The notes under the pieces: generated by a model
Database searches by the model: none
Told to the model about the DNA's origin: nothing
What the model saw: only the letters and a program-made list of their open reading frames with translations
DNA from: Cardinalis cardinalis
Taxonomy: Eukaryota; Chordata; Aves; Passeriformes; Cardinalidae
Direction: 5' to 3'
Assembly: GCA_014549065.1 (NCBI GenBank)
Contig: JACDOX010000167.1
Location: 641,021 to 705,020 of the forward strand
DNA length: 64,000 nucleotides
Translations under genes and position numbers: made by a program
Part shown: one piece after another, positions 1 through 12,517 of the stretch
How the letters are laid out: the number at the start of each line of letters is the position of its first letter
Position numbering within the stretch: the first letter of the stretch is position 1

Positions 1-529
1 AAGCTCAGGGCTGACATCAGTGGGAGCTTTCGTTAATTGAATTACTGTTTTGTGGCAGAATGTTTTAAAAATAAGCGGAAATGTCCCACATACTTTTTTG
101 GCTGAGAGATCAAATGTATCCAAAGGAATTCAATAATATTCCTACATCTGTGAGTCCTGTCTGTCCCTGGAGGAAAAAAAAGTCAAATTCAACCTCCACC
201 ATTGTTTGTGTTCATTATATTCCCTTATCGTCCTTTTTGGCTTGTGGGCAGCAGGGGGGAACTAGCAGAGTTCCTCGGGCCTCAAATGGAAACATATAGA
301 GTCATATGCATATCACAAGAGCAGGAAGGACAGTATCAGAAGAAAAGACTCTCCACTATTCATCTGAATAAGAGCCGTGATTTGCTTTGAAGGCATTCAC
401 CTCCCCCATTGCTTGCTTTTCTTGTGAATACTTATTGTGGCAGAATCCAGGCTGAAAAGGTGCAGGTAGAAAAGGAAAGCACGAGGTGAGATTCTTTGAA
501 CCAGCATTCGCATGCAGAGCCACATGTGG
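1..529. other. Non-coding, AT-leaning stretch
   Basis: No gene or repeat is recognised. The stretch has short A and T runs and a 10-bp palindrome ATATGCATAT at 304-313. Open frames up to 78 codons overlap on both strands and match nothing I know. Confidence 0.5.
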
Positions 530-740
530 ATATGAATTTTCAGGCAAGTGTATCTCTAGATGCGTATTGGCAGGCAAATCCCAAAGCAAGTACTTGCACT
601 TATATGAACTGATGAGGATTTATCTAAGAATTTGCTGGCAAAAGAACANTCATGTGAGCACTTATTCAGAGATACACTTGCAGGGAAATACTTGTTCACA
701 GGCTTGTCCACAAATGCCTTAGCTGGAAATTCATATGTAA
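530..740. repeat. Degenerate inverted-repeat patch
   Basis: A 14-base word, GCAAGTGTATCTCT (544-557), recurs as its exact reverse complement at 669-682. The outer flanks also mirror each other loosely: TATGAATTTTCAGG near 531-544 against a reverse-complement-like AGCTGGAAATTCATATG near 721-737. Between the arms lies a perfect 12-bp palindrome, GCAAGTACTTGC (586-597). This could be a decayed foldback DNA element or an old degenerate satellite. I do not recognise the family. Confidence 0.4.
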
Positions 741-2894
741 ATACAGGTGCTACCATCCCTCCATGTATGCCCAGGGAGCGACAGTGTGATCATGTAAAAG
801 TGAGCAAGGCAAGCAACAAGCAAATGAAAATACAAATATGAAGGGAGAAGAAAATGGCATTTGTCACTCATGCAAATGGAGCTGGGTGCTCGTGCAAGGT
901 CTGTGTGAGTGCACAGCCTGGGACACTGGTGAGATCACACATGCAAACAAATTCAGACAGGGCTTTCCTGTGGCAGAGGCTCATGCATGTTGGCAATGCA
1001 GTCAAACACAAACACATATTCATTCTCCTGGCCAATGCTCAGGCAATCAAGTATTAACTGATTTTATGGTGGCATAGGAAAACAAGAACCTGCCAGTCAG
1101 CCCTTGGCTGGCTGCTTGGACATTCAGGAGTCCTCTGTGAGAGAAGGAGGAGGAACAAAGTCACATATCTCACACCCAAAGAAAAATANCCTTAGCTTTA
1201 CACTAAACTCATAGAGAAAGAACCCAGGTGGAACAGCCTTGCCAATTCCTGATCTTGGGATGTCAAAGCNAAAAACAGGAATGGCATCAAATCCATCTGG
1301 ATATACTTGGCCTCCTTCACCAGAAAAATTGTATTGCACACTCCAGCTTTTTGTTAAAACATTCTGCCACTAAACAGCTTAATCTCCCTTTGACATCAGC
1401 TTTTAGCTTCAACATCAGGCCAGGATTTATTTAAACTGCCTTAAATGGACATTGCCAGGCTGGAAAGAAAAATAATTATATGAAACAACTGATACTTTCA
1501 AAGCAGAGAACTTCTCACCCTGTGCCCCTAAAACAGACTCTCCTGCTTAGCTTCTTGTAGCATAGGATTTATCAAGGAAATAGGGAGGTGAATCCCCTCT
1601 ACCAGAAGGCTCCATTGCAGACAGACCACACCAACCAGTGCCTTTTCACTGAACATAAAGGGCTTCAGGCAAGTAGCTGAGCACTGGTCACAGCTTGTTG
1701 CTGATTTAAAGCCATTGGGTCCTATGTATCTGCACAGGAAAGTGAGCTGTACAGCCGCAGAACCAGCATGGCCCTGTCTGCCAGCACTGCCACCTCCCCA
1801 TGAGCATCCAGTCCTGCTGGAGTCCTGTGCTGCATGGAAAGCTGCTTGTGGTGGGATTGGCTGGAAGAGGGAGAGGGTGGTGGGGGCAGAAACGGAGGCC
1901 GGATCTGGCTTTGNAATGACCCTCCTCCTCACATGGTGTCTCCATCTGTCTCCCTCCTTCCATGAAGCTCTGCTTTCCACCTCCTTCCATCCGGACACCC
2001 ACCTTGTAAGGCAGCCCCTGCGCCCACCTCACCCTTCCCCAGTGCCTGCAGGGCTGCAGGCTGCACGCACACCTTTGCTGTCATCAGACACGCACCCCCC
2101 GCACACCCCGAGGGGAAGCCGCCAGCCAGGCTCCCCGAACGCGAGCCAGGGGAGCTGTAAAAAGGTAGATGTGTTTTTCAGGAACACGAGCAGCCCAGCT
2201 GAGCAGAACTTCAAGGGGGCCACTTCTCGCTCCTTTTCATTTCCACTCCGAAGAGTTCCTGAATGATGTCCGGTGGGAATGAGCTCGCCAAGAAAAATGC
2301 AGCTGAGCTGCTGTCGTAAGGGCTGTGTTCTTCACGCCATAAAACCCGAGTGGGGGAGCCGTGTGAGAAGCTAAGACCCTCACGCACAGGCTGTAATGTT
2401 CTTTTCTGCTTTGAAGCGGATTTAGGGCGGGCTCGGCCTCCCTGGGGNCTGGAGGCTGCTGCTTATCCCTGCAGCCTGGCAGCAGCAAGAAGCAGCTGAA
2501 CGTCCTCAAGCCTCTTCTTTGCAGAGAGCGGAGAACAGTCCTCTTCTTCCAAAGTGGTGGCTGCAATCAAGGAATCACAGGATGGATTGCCAGAGAAAAC
2601 CACTCTCTCTGACAAGTGTTGGACCTGAACACTTCCCCCCCTCCAAGGCCTGTCGCCATCTCCTCATTCTTGCTCCACTCTCATGGCAAGAACTGCCTTG
2701 CAGGGCATCCTGGATGGGAGCTGGGTACTCTATGTCCTCCCCACAACTTNTCTCCAGGCAGAGGTCTTCTGGACAGCATCCCACAGGGTTTTAGAGAGGC
2801 NGATGCTGTCTGGATCCCTTGGAATTTCCCAGCTTTATTCAACATAAAACCTCCTTTCTATTTTTCCTGTATATAGGGCAGTTATGGGGTTTTT
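741..2894. other. Non-coding stretch, GC rising toward 1.7-2.5 kb
   Basis: I see no recognisable gene. At 1528-2266 the DNA is GC-richer and holds open frames of 156 and 183 codons that overlap on opposite strands, lack any domain I know and are interrupted by N bases. I treat them as chance. An ATGCAAAT octamer (minus-strand ATTTGCAT) lies at 870-877. Confidence 0.5.
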
Positions 2895-2951
2895 CCTCGC
2901 CTTGCCTCGCCTTGCCTCGCCTCGCCTCCCCTCCCCTCCTCTCCCCTCCTT
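2895..2951 (+). repeat. Pentanucleotide simple repeat (CCTTG/CCTCG/CCCCT)n
   Basis: About eleven 5-bp units run from CCTCG/CCTTG alternation into CCTCC/CCCCT variants. The change from mixed CCTTG/CCTCG units at the left to CCTCC units at the right suggests point mutation followed by local expansion. It is pyrimidine-only on the plus strand toward its 3' end. Confidence 0.85.
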
Positions 2952-4479
2952 TTCACGTGGATGTTCANCTGTTGATGGACATGGATCCATTATTTTCTCC
3001 AACATCCCAATCAGCAGGGTTCATCACCAGTTGCCAGATGATTGGATTTGTCCAGCTGCCCTGGGGATTCATAGCAGAGAGCAAGGCCCTGGTCAGGGAA
3101 GGTGCTGCTTCATAGAAGCTGGTTTCAGGTCAAGAAATCCCAGCATTGGGACACTGTGGCAGAGCTTTTCCCTTTCTGACATTTATTTCTGACCCCTTTA
3201 TCTCTCCCAGTCTGTGGCTGAGTAGGATATGCCTGGACCGGGGCAGATGTATAAACTGCTGGTTATCTGAAAACTCACCCATGGGGAAAGGGGATTTTGG
3301 AGGAAATTCAGCTCTGGGTGTTTGGGTTACTGGCTTTGCTGCTTCCCAGCACTCGGTGGTCACCACAGCACACACTGATAGCACAGGACCATCCAGGGCT
3401 CAGAAGCAAATCCTGCTTTGGCCATGGAAGCCAGCCACATATTTCTGCAGCCTGCCTGGGAGGGCTGCAGTAACAAGTAGCTACAAATGTGTGACTTTTT
3501 TCCACCAGATGCAGCTACCTGAAAACTCAGCATCTAATTTGCACTTGTCATTTGGGATATCTCTTGTCTGTTGAACACCTTTGATGCAGATTCACCCTGT
3601 CTGTCGAACACCCTTGTATGAAGAAGAAGTTATTTTCCTCANTCCCTGGAGGTATCTGTTCCTCTTCACTGGCTGTGAAAAAAGCAGGCAGCAGTTACAG
3701 TGTAAATCAGAACCATGGCATCAGCACAGCAAAAAATTGGTGGGCTGAGCCCTACCCTCTGTGTCAGATGGGAGGTCACCCCTATATCATGCTGCCTGCC
3801 CTTTCTCACTGTCTATAAAAAGAACATTTTGATGGNTCTGGCACACTCAGATCTCAGGTGTTACACTTGGTGACTAAGAGTGACAGAGGAAGAGGAGAGA
3901 AAAACGAGTTTTTTTAATAACTTTTCTAGGGTAGAAGGTTAAAAAAAATGTGACAAATCTCAGAGTTCCCCATATCTGCTGGGGTGACCTCTCCTGCCAC
4001 AGGGATGGCTGGANATGACTTGTACCCACCCCTCAGCCACTATGGTGCACAAGATACTATTGCACTATCATCCATTGAGGCTCGTTTCATGGATGTGATA
4101 TAAAAAATCTGCTTTGACCATTGAAGATGAATGTGCTNCCAGTCCAGAGGAGCCAGCATGCATGTCCTGTGTCCTTTGCAGGGGAAGTTCTGGTGCTCAG
4201 CTCTGCACAGAGGGCGCAGGCTGCCTGCACAACAGGCATCTGCAGCACAAGTGCCAGTGCTCACACTCATGACCTTCTCCCCAGCCAGNAGTGCTGGAGA
4301 TCTCTTTGCTTTATTAATGAGAGCAGAGATTCCCTGAGAACAATTAAAAGAGTTGCTGTGAGCACAAACAGTGCATGTGCAGACCTACAGTGGTCCTTCA
4401 GGTCCTGCGCAGAAACTGGGAGACTGATCAAGTCAGAGCCCAAGGAACACTTTTTCACTCAATTAAAGTAGTTTAAAAT
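2952..4479. other. Non-coding stretch
   Basis: No recognisable gene, repeat or RNA. Small open frames occur on both strands without any familiar domain. Several single N bases interrupt the sequence. Confidence 0.45.
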
Positions 4480-5060
4480 GAAATCGTGGGTCCTCAGATA
4501 TACCTACCATAGTTCATCTCTCAAATGCAAGTATTAGGTACATTCAGATGGGCTGTCTAAGTTGATAACAGACTTGGGGAATGACCTCAGGTTGAACTGC
4601 AGGGAAAAGAAATTGTTTCCTCATTAATATCTCCGCAAAATAAATGTCAAGTGGAAAAACAGTTTCTGTGTAATCAATCTTGGTTCATAGACATTGTGCT
4701 CTGACAATTCCTCTCATGGAAAGGAATATATTTCCCATAGATCTGTAGTGTTTCATACATTACAGCTTTCATAATATCAAAAGCCAGTGCTTAGGTTACA
4801 TTGAGCTTTTCTTTCTAACCCTTTGGTTTCACATGACCATAATTCTCTGTAAAATTTCTCTGTTCAGACTAAAACTTTCACACTTTGTATAGGGCAAGAA
4901 ATGATGATTTTTCTTTCACTGANGAAAATCCTTTTAGCTATCTTTGATTTATTAGAATGTGTGTAGAGGAGAATTACACTTTTATGGCTTTTTAAAATGT
5001 ATTTTTCTTCTTGGCAACTAGCAAAGCTAGGAAAGGCCTTTTCCTAACCTATTTGGCATT
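4480..5060. other. AT-rich block, candidate conserved non-coding element
   Basis: No open frame of at least 60 codons lies in this block, which is AT-rich with many TAAT/ATTA and AATAAA-like words. It contains a near-palindrome around TAGGAAAGGCCTTTTCCTA (about 5029-5047). The texture resembles vertebrate non-coding elements, but conservation itself cannot be seen from one sequence. Confidence 0.25.
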
Positions 5061-6005
5061 TTCCTTCCCAAGAAGTTAAGCTTTTGTAGGGAGTGGACTG
5101 GAGAAGTAATGTACGAGAAAAACAGCCATTGAAGGATCACCTTTAAGCATGTTTAGCTAAGACACAATAGGATTTTGGGGGGGAAGGGAAAAGAGACCAG
5201 TTTACACCTATTTCTTGCAAGAAAACATTGTGTACAGAACGTGCTGCTGGGGCTGGGCATGGGGTTAAACTGGTCACTGGGTTAAGGACAGGAATGTAAG
5301 TTTAAGTGAGAAGACAATCTCCCTCAATTGCAGAGTGGTGGTGCATCTCTATTTGCAGTCTTACCGGGTGGTGTGATTTGGATTCTGAAGACATTTACTT
5401 TTGCTGGTTTTTCTCCCAAAAAAATCTCCGTCCCTGAAATGGTTCTGTGTCTTTTAACCCCAGGGAGAGGGGGAGGGAAGGGGTAGGGATCCCACCAACC
5501 AGGNAAGGGNGGGGAAGTCTCAGGGGACAAATGGCACCTGGATGGCCCAATGTCCCCAGGGCTGAGAGGCATCTTTTGAACTTCGCCAATCACTCCACAC
5601 CCTTGCTGGAATGCCAAGACTGACGGACAGCTCTCAGCAAGAGGACAAGGGAGGGGAAGGGAGAGGCTGTTGGCACACCTGGGNAAGGAACTGGGATAGC
5701 TGAAACAGGCTATTACATCGCACCNTGACACTGAAAGTCAAATGGTGAGGCAGAATCTCTTGTATAATTGCAAAGGAAGCACTTTCTCAACTCCACCTTT
5801 ACGCTGAAATGTGTGAAAGCATGGCTTAGCAAGACACTGAAGTTTCTCTGGATTCAGATTCTGAGGCTGGTTCCCACCTTCCTCTCTACCCAGCTGCTCA
5901 TGGTAGAGGCAAGTGGTTCCTAAATCACTGGTCAAGTAGCCCCTGAGGAAGGGTCCTTCTGTGCTCCAGCCATGTGCCATTGCTGCCCTGGATTTACATG
6001 CCCTG
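5061..6005. other. Non-coding stretch
   Basis: No gene recognised. Minus-strand open frames of 135 and 64 codons overlap in a G-rich part (5450-5700) with several N bases and look like chance frames. Confidence 0.45.
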
Positions 6006-6500
6006 GGCATAGAATCACAGANTGGCTTGGCTTGGAAGGGTCCTTACAAATCATCTCATTCCAACCCTCCTGTCATGGGCAGGGTCACCTCCCACTAGAC
6101 CAGGTTGTTCCAAGTTCAATCCAGCCTGGCCCCGNACACTTCCAGGGATGGGGCAGCAACAGTTTCTCTGGGTAACCTGTGCCAGGGCCTCATCACCCTC
6201 ACAGAGGAGAATCTGTTCCTAATACCTAGTCTAAGTCTCCTATCTTTTAGTTTAATGCCATTCCCCTTGTCCTATCACTCCATACCCTTGTCAAAAGCTC
6301 CTCCTCAGCACCCTTGTAGCCCTTTAGGCACTGGANGGTGCTATCTCCCCAGAGCCAGTCTGAACAAGCCCCACTCTCTCAGCCTGTCTNCACAGGAGAG
6401 GTGTTCCAGCCTCTGATCACCTGGCATCCTCTGGACCCATTCCATTTATGGTGAGATGTGAATGTCACAGAGCTGGATGCAGTATTCCATAGCATCCTGG
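6006..6500 (-). mobile_element. CR1 LINE 3' end, 5'-truncated, minus sense
   Basis: The plus strand reads as the reverse complement of an avian CR1 3' region. It opens with CATAGAATCACAG, then has GGTTGTTCCAAG, ACTTCCAGGGATGGGGCA, CCTTGTCCTATCACTCCAT and GAGAGGTGTTCCAGCCTCTG, in the order expected for the family, and ends near GAGCTGGATGCAGTATTCCA. CR1 copies are usually 5'-truncated, as here. About 0.5 kb of mainly 3' UTR and terminal ORF2 sequence remains and no coding capacity survives. The 3' end of the element is at the low coordinate. Subfamily is not assigned. Confidence 0.9.
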
Positions 6501-8604
6501 TCTTGTCCCTGACCCATCATGATGGATGTGTGGAGCCAGGTACACTGGGAAGACAACACCTGCAAGACCCGCAGAATACTGAGGCGAATGAAAGAACCTC
6601 AGTATTTAATATATGGAATTATTTTTAACCGGTGTCATGCTGCCCATGCAAACTGGCTCACGTGTCTGAGCACCAGGCATTGCCACCTCTGTGAACCTGC
6701 TGATTTCCAGGTGGTAGCAGAATACAAGAGAAATCCAAAAAGCTGCGCAGTGCTTTCTTCTACTCTCATTTTCTCTTACTGAGGGAGGCTAAGAAAATGT
6801 CATGCAAAATCCCTGTGTTAATGTGACAATAGAATTATAGATCCTTTCAGTGAAGGATGGCAGGAAGTGGAGAGGTCGATCCCATCTCAGCCACATTAAT
6901 TTGTAGCCCCTATTTGTTGTGCTGTCTGCCTCTAGTCCTGGAGACAGTGGCAGTTAATTCCAGCAGAATTTCCAGCAGACCTCATGGAATCTTAGCTGAA
7001 AAGCAAATTTCTCACCACCACTGGAATTTTTAAAGCACAGGGGAATTTGGCCTCAACCTCTTGCCTTGCTTTATGACCTGTGCAATAGTGTTGATCTCGC
7101 CTTCTTAACCCATTTCTTCTATTTTTCCTACATATCCCTTGCAACCACTCAGAGGCTGGATTCATCCTACTACCTCGGAGCATTTTCCTCTGAGATCTCT
7201 GCTTTCCGCACAAGAAAATTCTAGCTGGCATTTGCAATTCATTGTAACTAGATCCAGGCACTGCCCTATTCAACACAGTTGGCTACCCCACAGAGATTTC
7301 CTTCACGTCATGATATTTGTCTTTGGAAATTTTAGTTGTAGNCCTGTTGTCACTGCCTACTGCTATTTGAATTTAAACTAAAGCTGACAGGAATTGTTAG
7401 ATCTCAGGCTGTTTTCTGCAAAGTTCTTGTACATAATCCTTNGCTACTTAGTAAAAATAAAATTTCAGACAGCATGGCAACACTAATATCTCCGCTTTTG
7501 GGGGGAAAAAATCTGCCATCTCCCTGTTCTCAGCAATATTGTCTGTCTTCAATGATTGGGCTGGAAAAATCTGTTAAATTAAATGGATTAAGTGTACACA
7601 CTGCTCAGGGGCTGTCGTTTGGATGCCTCCAGATCCGAGACCCTGTATCATGCTGGTTTAAACTCGAGAACAGTGAGGCATTGTAAGGCCATTGGTGGGC
7701 AATTTGGAGCAAGATGTAAGACTATAGGTAAGCTACACAATTTTCCCATACATGTTTAAAGCATGAAGTACAAAGACCTTCCTAAGATAATGCTGTTCCT
7801 AAGACTGAGAACTGTTGGTATTTACTACCTGTAGAAATAAGCCTGAACAAAACTAAAGGCCCATCAACCAGGCTTTGGGTCTTACTGAGACAGCACTTTC
7901 TGTATTTTTTTTTGGCAGGAAGCTGCATGTCTTAATGCCCCGGTCCTCCACCCTTGCAGCATCTGACCCTAAATCTGTGGGGTGACTCAGAGGGTTAATG
8001 GTGAACTGACTTGGGGCCGTTCACTGTACATTTATAAAGCCAGAGAGACTGGTTGTTAGGAAATGTAGGCTCTACAGTCAGGTAGGAACACATTTTAAGA
8101 TGCTGGGTATTAAAAGTATATTTACAATATAATAAGCCAGGCTGTATATTTCAAAGATCAATGGGAAGGGGCCACTTTTGGTGATGTTTGAAGTCTATCT
8201 CCTGGGCTGTCACATATATTCAAAGAATGCCTGCTATACATTTAGATCAACCCCCATCCCAAATGGAGGGGAACGCAGCTCTCTCCCCATATGGGGCTAA
8301 TCTCCGGGAAGGCAGCACGAGCACATGGTACCAATTCCTACACACTTTGGTCCCTTAACTCAGTCCTGAAGGCAGGGAGCTGAGATGGGGGCAGGGGTGA
8401 AAGCCTGGTGTCACCCATTTATCACACAGGAGAGGGGTGCTGCTCACAGGTGATGAGTTTCCCTTCCACAACGGGAGAGAAATATGAGAGGACTGATCCC
8501 AGGGAGCAGAAACTGCAGCTCCCTTCCACTTTGTGGGACAACAGTGGGAAGGCAAATGAGAACCCAGAATGAGCTCCACCTCTCTGCACAGCTGTTTTTG
8601 CAGT
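6501..8604. other. Non-coding stretch
   Basis: No gene recognised. The part at 7960-8260 is AT-rich with few open frames and could be a conserved non-coding element. A stretch near 6830-6880 (ATAGAATTATAGATCC...) faintly recalls a CR1 tail but is too short to call. Confidence 0.45.
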
Positions 8605-8768
8605 ACATATATATATATATATATATAGTGGATACACACACACATACACACACACACACACCCCACACACATATATATATATATATACACATATATATAG
8701 TGGAGTAGTGGAGATATATATATAGTAGACATATATATGTATTGCGGACATATGTATATATGTTGGAC

Positions 8769-8810
<42 letters not shown>

Positions 8811-8823
8811 GTGTGTGTGTGTT
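8605..8823. repeat. Compound microsatellite (AT)n-(CA)n-(AT)n-(TG)n
   Basis: The order is an (AT)n run (about 8605-8626), a (CA)n run (about 8633-8669), (AT)n, then three diverged units of about 22 bp of the form GGACATATRTATATATGTTG (about 8710-8770), a long (AT)n run (about 8768-8795) and a (TG)n run (about 8797-8821). The CA arm and the TG arm are reverse complements, so the locus can fold back on itself with AT-rich arms. Open frames across it on both strands are low-complexity artefacts. Confidence 0.95.
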
Positions 8824-10329
8824 GCACACAAGCAGCACTGTGGAGGGAGAAGTCTGCCTTGAGTGCAGCAGGTCTCCCTGAGCCACCAGAGTTGCCCTTG
8901 CAGCCCAAAGGGGCACGCAGGAGCCAGACAAAGCACTGCCCTGCCCTGCACATGCAGGCTGCAGGTGTGAGAAGCACTGCTGGTGCTGGAGGATGGGTAA
9001 AGACACTCCTGGCAGGAGACAAAATGATGGGTAAAGGAAGGTGCCTTCTGTGGCAGGAGGGATCCTGCAGTGGGGGTTGCACTGGGAGACCTGGATGAGG
9101 ACAAAAATATTTCAGGGCGAATTAAAATCCAAGCTTTGAAACACCATGTTATTTTTTGGAAGTTTCCCAGAGCTGTTACTATGTTTTTNTTCTCTGCTAT
9201 ATTAGTAAAGCAAATCCTGGTTTAGGCAGTCTTGACATTTTTTTGGGTTTTTTTAATCTCGTTTTCTTTTATGTGGAAGAAAAAAGTAAAAAGAGGGAAA
9301 GAGTAATAATACAAGAGGGATAGATCAAGAACTAATGTTAATGCACCCAAGCTTGAAAAACTAACATTTTAAAGGGAACATCAAAACTAGGGAAATGAGA
9401 GGGATCTCTTGCTTAAAATTTTGAAACAATACATTGTGCTATATTTTTTCCCAAAGTTTGTTGATTTTTTACTCTTCTAGTTGCATTAGAGAAAAATGTT
9501 TTTCAGGACAAGCCATGATGAGATGAGAGTCAGAGCTATGAGGTGTAGCAGAATTGCTTACCCTCCTAGAGATTACTACACGAGATATAGTCTAAGCCAA
9601 TTGCATGATTATCCTGTTTTGGTTGTGTTCATCTTGCTCTGCACAGTCCAAGCCATGGCCTCTGATGCACCATGCAGAAATGTCTGTGCCTCCAGGCAAG
9701 AGATGAGGATCTGCTGAGAAAATCATCCCAATTCCTCTTTTGCTACAACAGGGGCCTTTGCCTGACAAATGCACATTTTTGGTGCCGGGATTTCTATTTT
9801 TTCTGAGACATTTCAGAAGGAAATGAGTTATTCCCCAACAGTGCCAGATAGTCTCACTGCTTGTTAGACACTAAAAGGGAATTTTATTTCTCAGGGCTTG
9901 TGTCTCTTACNCAGCAAGAGCAGAGAGATTAACTGAATGGACATCCTACCAGGCTTGCATGATTTGGCTCTGTACTTGGGGGAAATGCCACACCTCAAAT
10001 CTGAGTGACAGCTGACATTCCCACCAGTAATTTCCAGATGGTGGCAGGAGCAAAGACTCCTGTCCTGTGTTAATGTACAGTCTCAAGGATGTGAACTCAG
10101 TTCTGGGCACCACTGAGGGTACAACTGAGGGATGCTCAGCTCCATGCCCTTGTGTCTGCGCAGCTCTGAAGGGTCAGGCGGATGTTGCGGTGGTCCCTGT
10201 TTCTCAGGGCTTTCCATCCTTCCCAGAACTCACCAGCTCCCTGGAACCATGCAGCCTTGAGCACAGCCTGCCTTCATCCCACTCCAGGTCCCTGTCCCAG
10301 CAACTGCTGTCAGGCCTCAAACTCTTCAA
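8824..10329. other. Non-coding stretch
   Basis: No gene recognised. 9120-9480 is AT-rich with A- and T-runs. 9490-10060 has only short overlapping open frames (60-73 codons). Nothing repetitive is recognised. Confidence 0.45.
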
Positions 10330-10620
10330 GCAGCTTTGTCAAACTTTAATTACGTGACTACAATCTGTCCAAGAATTTTATGACATTAATAAGAATGTTC
10401 CTAATTAGCATTTATTGTTTTTATTATTGAAATCCCAAATTACACAACCAATTGATTTTTCCCTGTTGCCCTCATTAAGTCGGAGTGAAATGCATTTTAA
10501 AATAGATTGGCATTTAATTCCTTTAGAAAGTGCTGATTAGATCAAGGGCCTGTTTCACTGCNTTTGGTTGCATGAAGTCACTTTAGATTTTAATTTCTCC
10601 TTGTTAGTATGAAGCTGAGT
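10330..10620. promoter_or_regulatory. TAAT-rich block, candidate enhancer or conserved element
   Basis: About 290 bp dense in homeodomain-type cores: TTTAATTACGTG, ATTAATAAG, CTAATTAGCATTTA, TCATTAAG, CATTTAATTCC and GATTAGATC. It has no open frame of at least 60 codons. This texture is typical of vertebrate developmental enhancers, but function and conservation are inferred. Confidence 0.3.
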
Positions 10621-12471
10621 CACTCACTGAGTTCCTCTTCCCCCNTGCCACACAGGCACCCACTGGAAAAATCTCCCTCCATGGCTTAGATCAGGACTTT
10701 GGAATAAATGAAAGCAAAACAAATGTCTCCAGACAGCGGATTTGACGTGAGATGAAATGCAAAGCTCAGCCGGGTGTTGAAACTGTTCAACTTGCTTCAT
10801 GAGCTGGCAGGATGGGGAAATAAACCTGAAATTATTAGGGGGTGTTTGGCTAAATATACAGACTCTGATATTTTCCTGTCCTCTTAAGACAGCCTGCCTG
10901 TGCTTGCTGCCTGTTCCCTGTCTCTCCTCCCTACCTGCTAGACACTCCTCTGGTCTGCCATGGAAACTCAAGGCAGGGATGGAGATGAGACCCAGAACAC
11001 ATTTCCAGTTGATGCNCAGGTTTCTTGCACAGCTTCACCAAATCTCAAGGTCCTCAGTAAGGTTCCTTTCTATATAATTGCATAACAAAGAGTGTCTCCC
11101 TGTCCCATGAGTTTAATAGGGCTGAGAATATGTGGCTACATGAGGATCTCCATTGCTTCAAAAATGCTACAGCCGGCTTTCCCCAAAGCCTGTTACATCC
11201 CATGAGGAGATCTGGTGTGATATTAGGGGCATATCTTCTTGATCTTCTTGACCTTCTCNGCCTTCTTGCTTCCCCTGAAAAATGGTCAAAGCAATGCTCT
11301 TTTTCATTACATTTCCTGGGTGACAGACACCTCTGCAGACAGGCCAGTGTCCAGCAGACTGAACTCTGTCATACCACAGAATGAAGAGGTGCTACAGTCT
11401 CCTGTCCTGGCTAGGACCTGGCCAGCAAGNCCTCCAGAGTCCTGGCTATAGAAAATGCAAAGAGTTTTCTTCCAGTTCAGGAATCTGATATCAATGTGAG
11501 GGTNCATCCTTCAGAAAAGTCCCTCCTCTTTCATCTTCCAGCATGTCAAATAAACCATATCTTCCCGTATCAAATAAACCGCACAAAGAGAAGAGAAACA
11601 AACCAGAATTTATCCAGACAAGCAGACTGAGGAGGGACCACTCTCTCCTGCCCAGCTGTGGCCTGGGGTTTCTGTCTCAGCCGTGCATGACAACCCAGAG
11701 AGCCCCGCACTGGGCTGTGGTGGTGGCTGTGCTGGGGTAGCTGTGGGCACAAGCTGTTGGCAGCGCTTTGCAAGGACAGGACCCTTCCCTCAGGAGCGCC
11801 TCTTCTCAAAGATCNTTTCAGAGTTGGCACCTTCTCTTGCTCAGCGGTGATTCCCTTTTTTCTCCTTGTATAACCCACGCTGGAATTGGCTGGATTGCCT
11901 TTTGGGGAACANCACTTGCTGACCTACACCGTGCCTGCAGCTGTGCCTGCTGGGCTGTGTGTGGGGCTGTGTGTGTGGGGCAGGTGACCCAGGGTGCTGG
12001 TACCAGGCAGGTGCCACTACCTGCTCCTGCAAACTGGCGCTGAGCAAAACTGGTGACAGAAATGCATGGTACTGGGGCTCCTCTCCTCATGGTCTTACAC
12101 CTGAAGCAAGACAGAACACAGCGTTTACCTTTGTTTTTTGGCAATTTTTTTTACAAAATTATTATTTTTGCTAGGAAAAAAAAAAGGTTTGTTTCCTATT
12201 TTGTATGGAGTTTCTTTTCCCAAAAATGTGNGGGCACCACACATTTAGCATGGGCAACTGTCTCCTTAGAATTCTGCTAAAAGCAAAAGAGTTTGTCCCT
12301 CCACCATATTTGCTTGTGTGGGAAGAAAACACAATTCCTCATCCCTCCATCAGTGTCACCTGGACACCAGTGGAACCTGTGAATGAAAGCAGAGTTCATC
12401 CTGCACCCTCACTGTTTTCTTCTTCCACTGGGGCAACTCCCACAAAGCCAAAATGATTTCCGAAATCCTGT
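10621..12471. other. Non-coding stretch with one short tandem repeat
   Basis: No gene recognised. A 9-bp tandem repeat (ATCTTCTTG, four diverged copies) lies at 11232-11267. Overlapping open frames up to 115 codons occur on both strands with no recognisable domain. Confidence 0.45.
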
Positions 12472-12517
12472 TTGCTAGATTTGTTAGATTTCGTTAGATT
12501 TGTTAGCCGAAATCTGT
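12472..12517. repeat. Short tandem GTTAGATTT repeat with foldback
   Basis: Three near-copies of TAGATTTGT/TAGATTTCGT follow one another at 12475-12505. The middle copy's AGATTTCG pairs with CGAAATCT just downstream, giving an 8-bp stem. The repeat is small, and whether it does anything is unknown. Confidence 0.6.

Noticed and set aside
8355..9104. Three long minus-strand frames across 8.4-9.1 kb
   Set aside because: They are made by a dinucleotide microsatellite (HTHTHT / YIYIYI translations).
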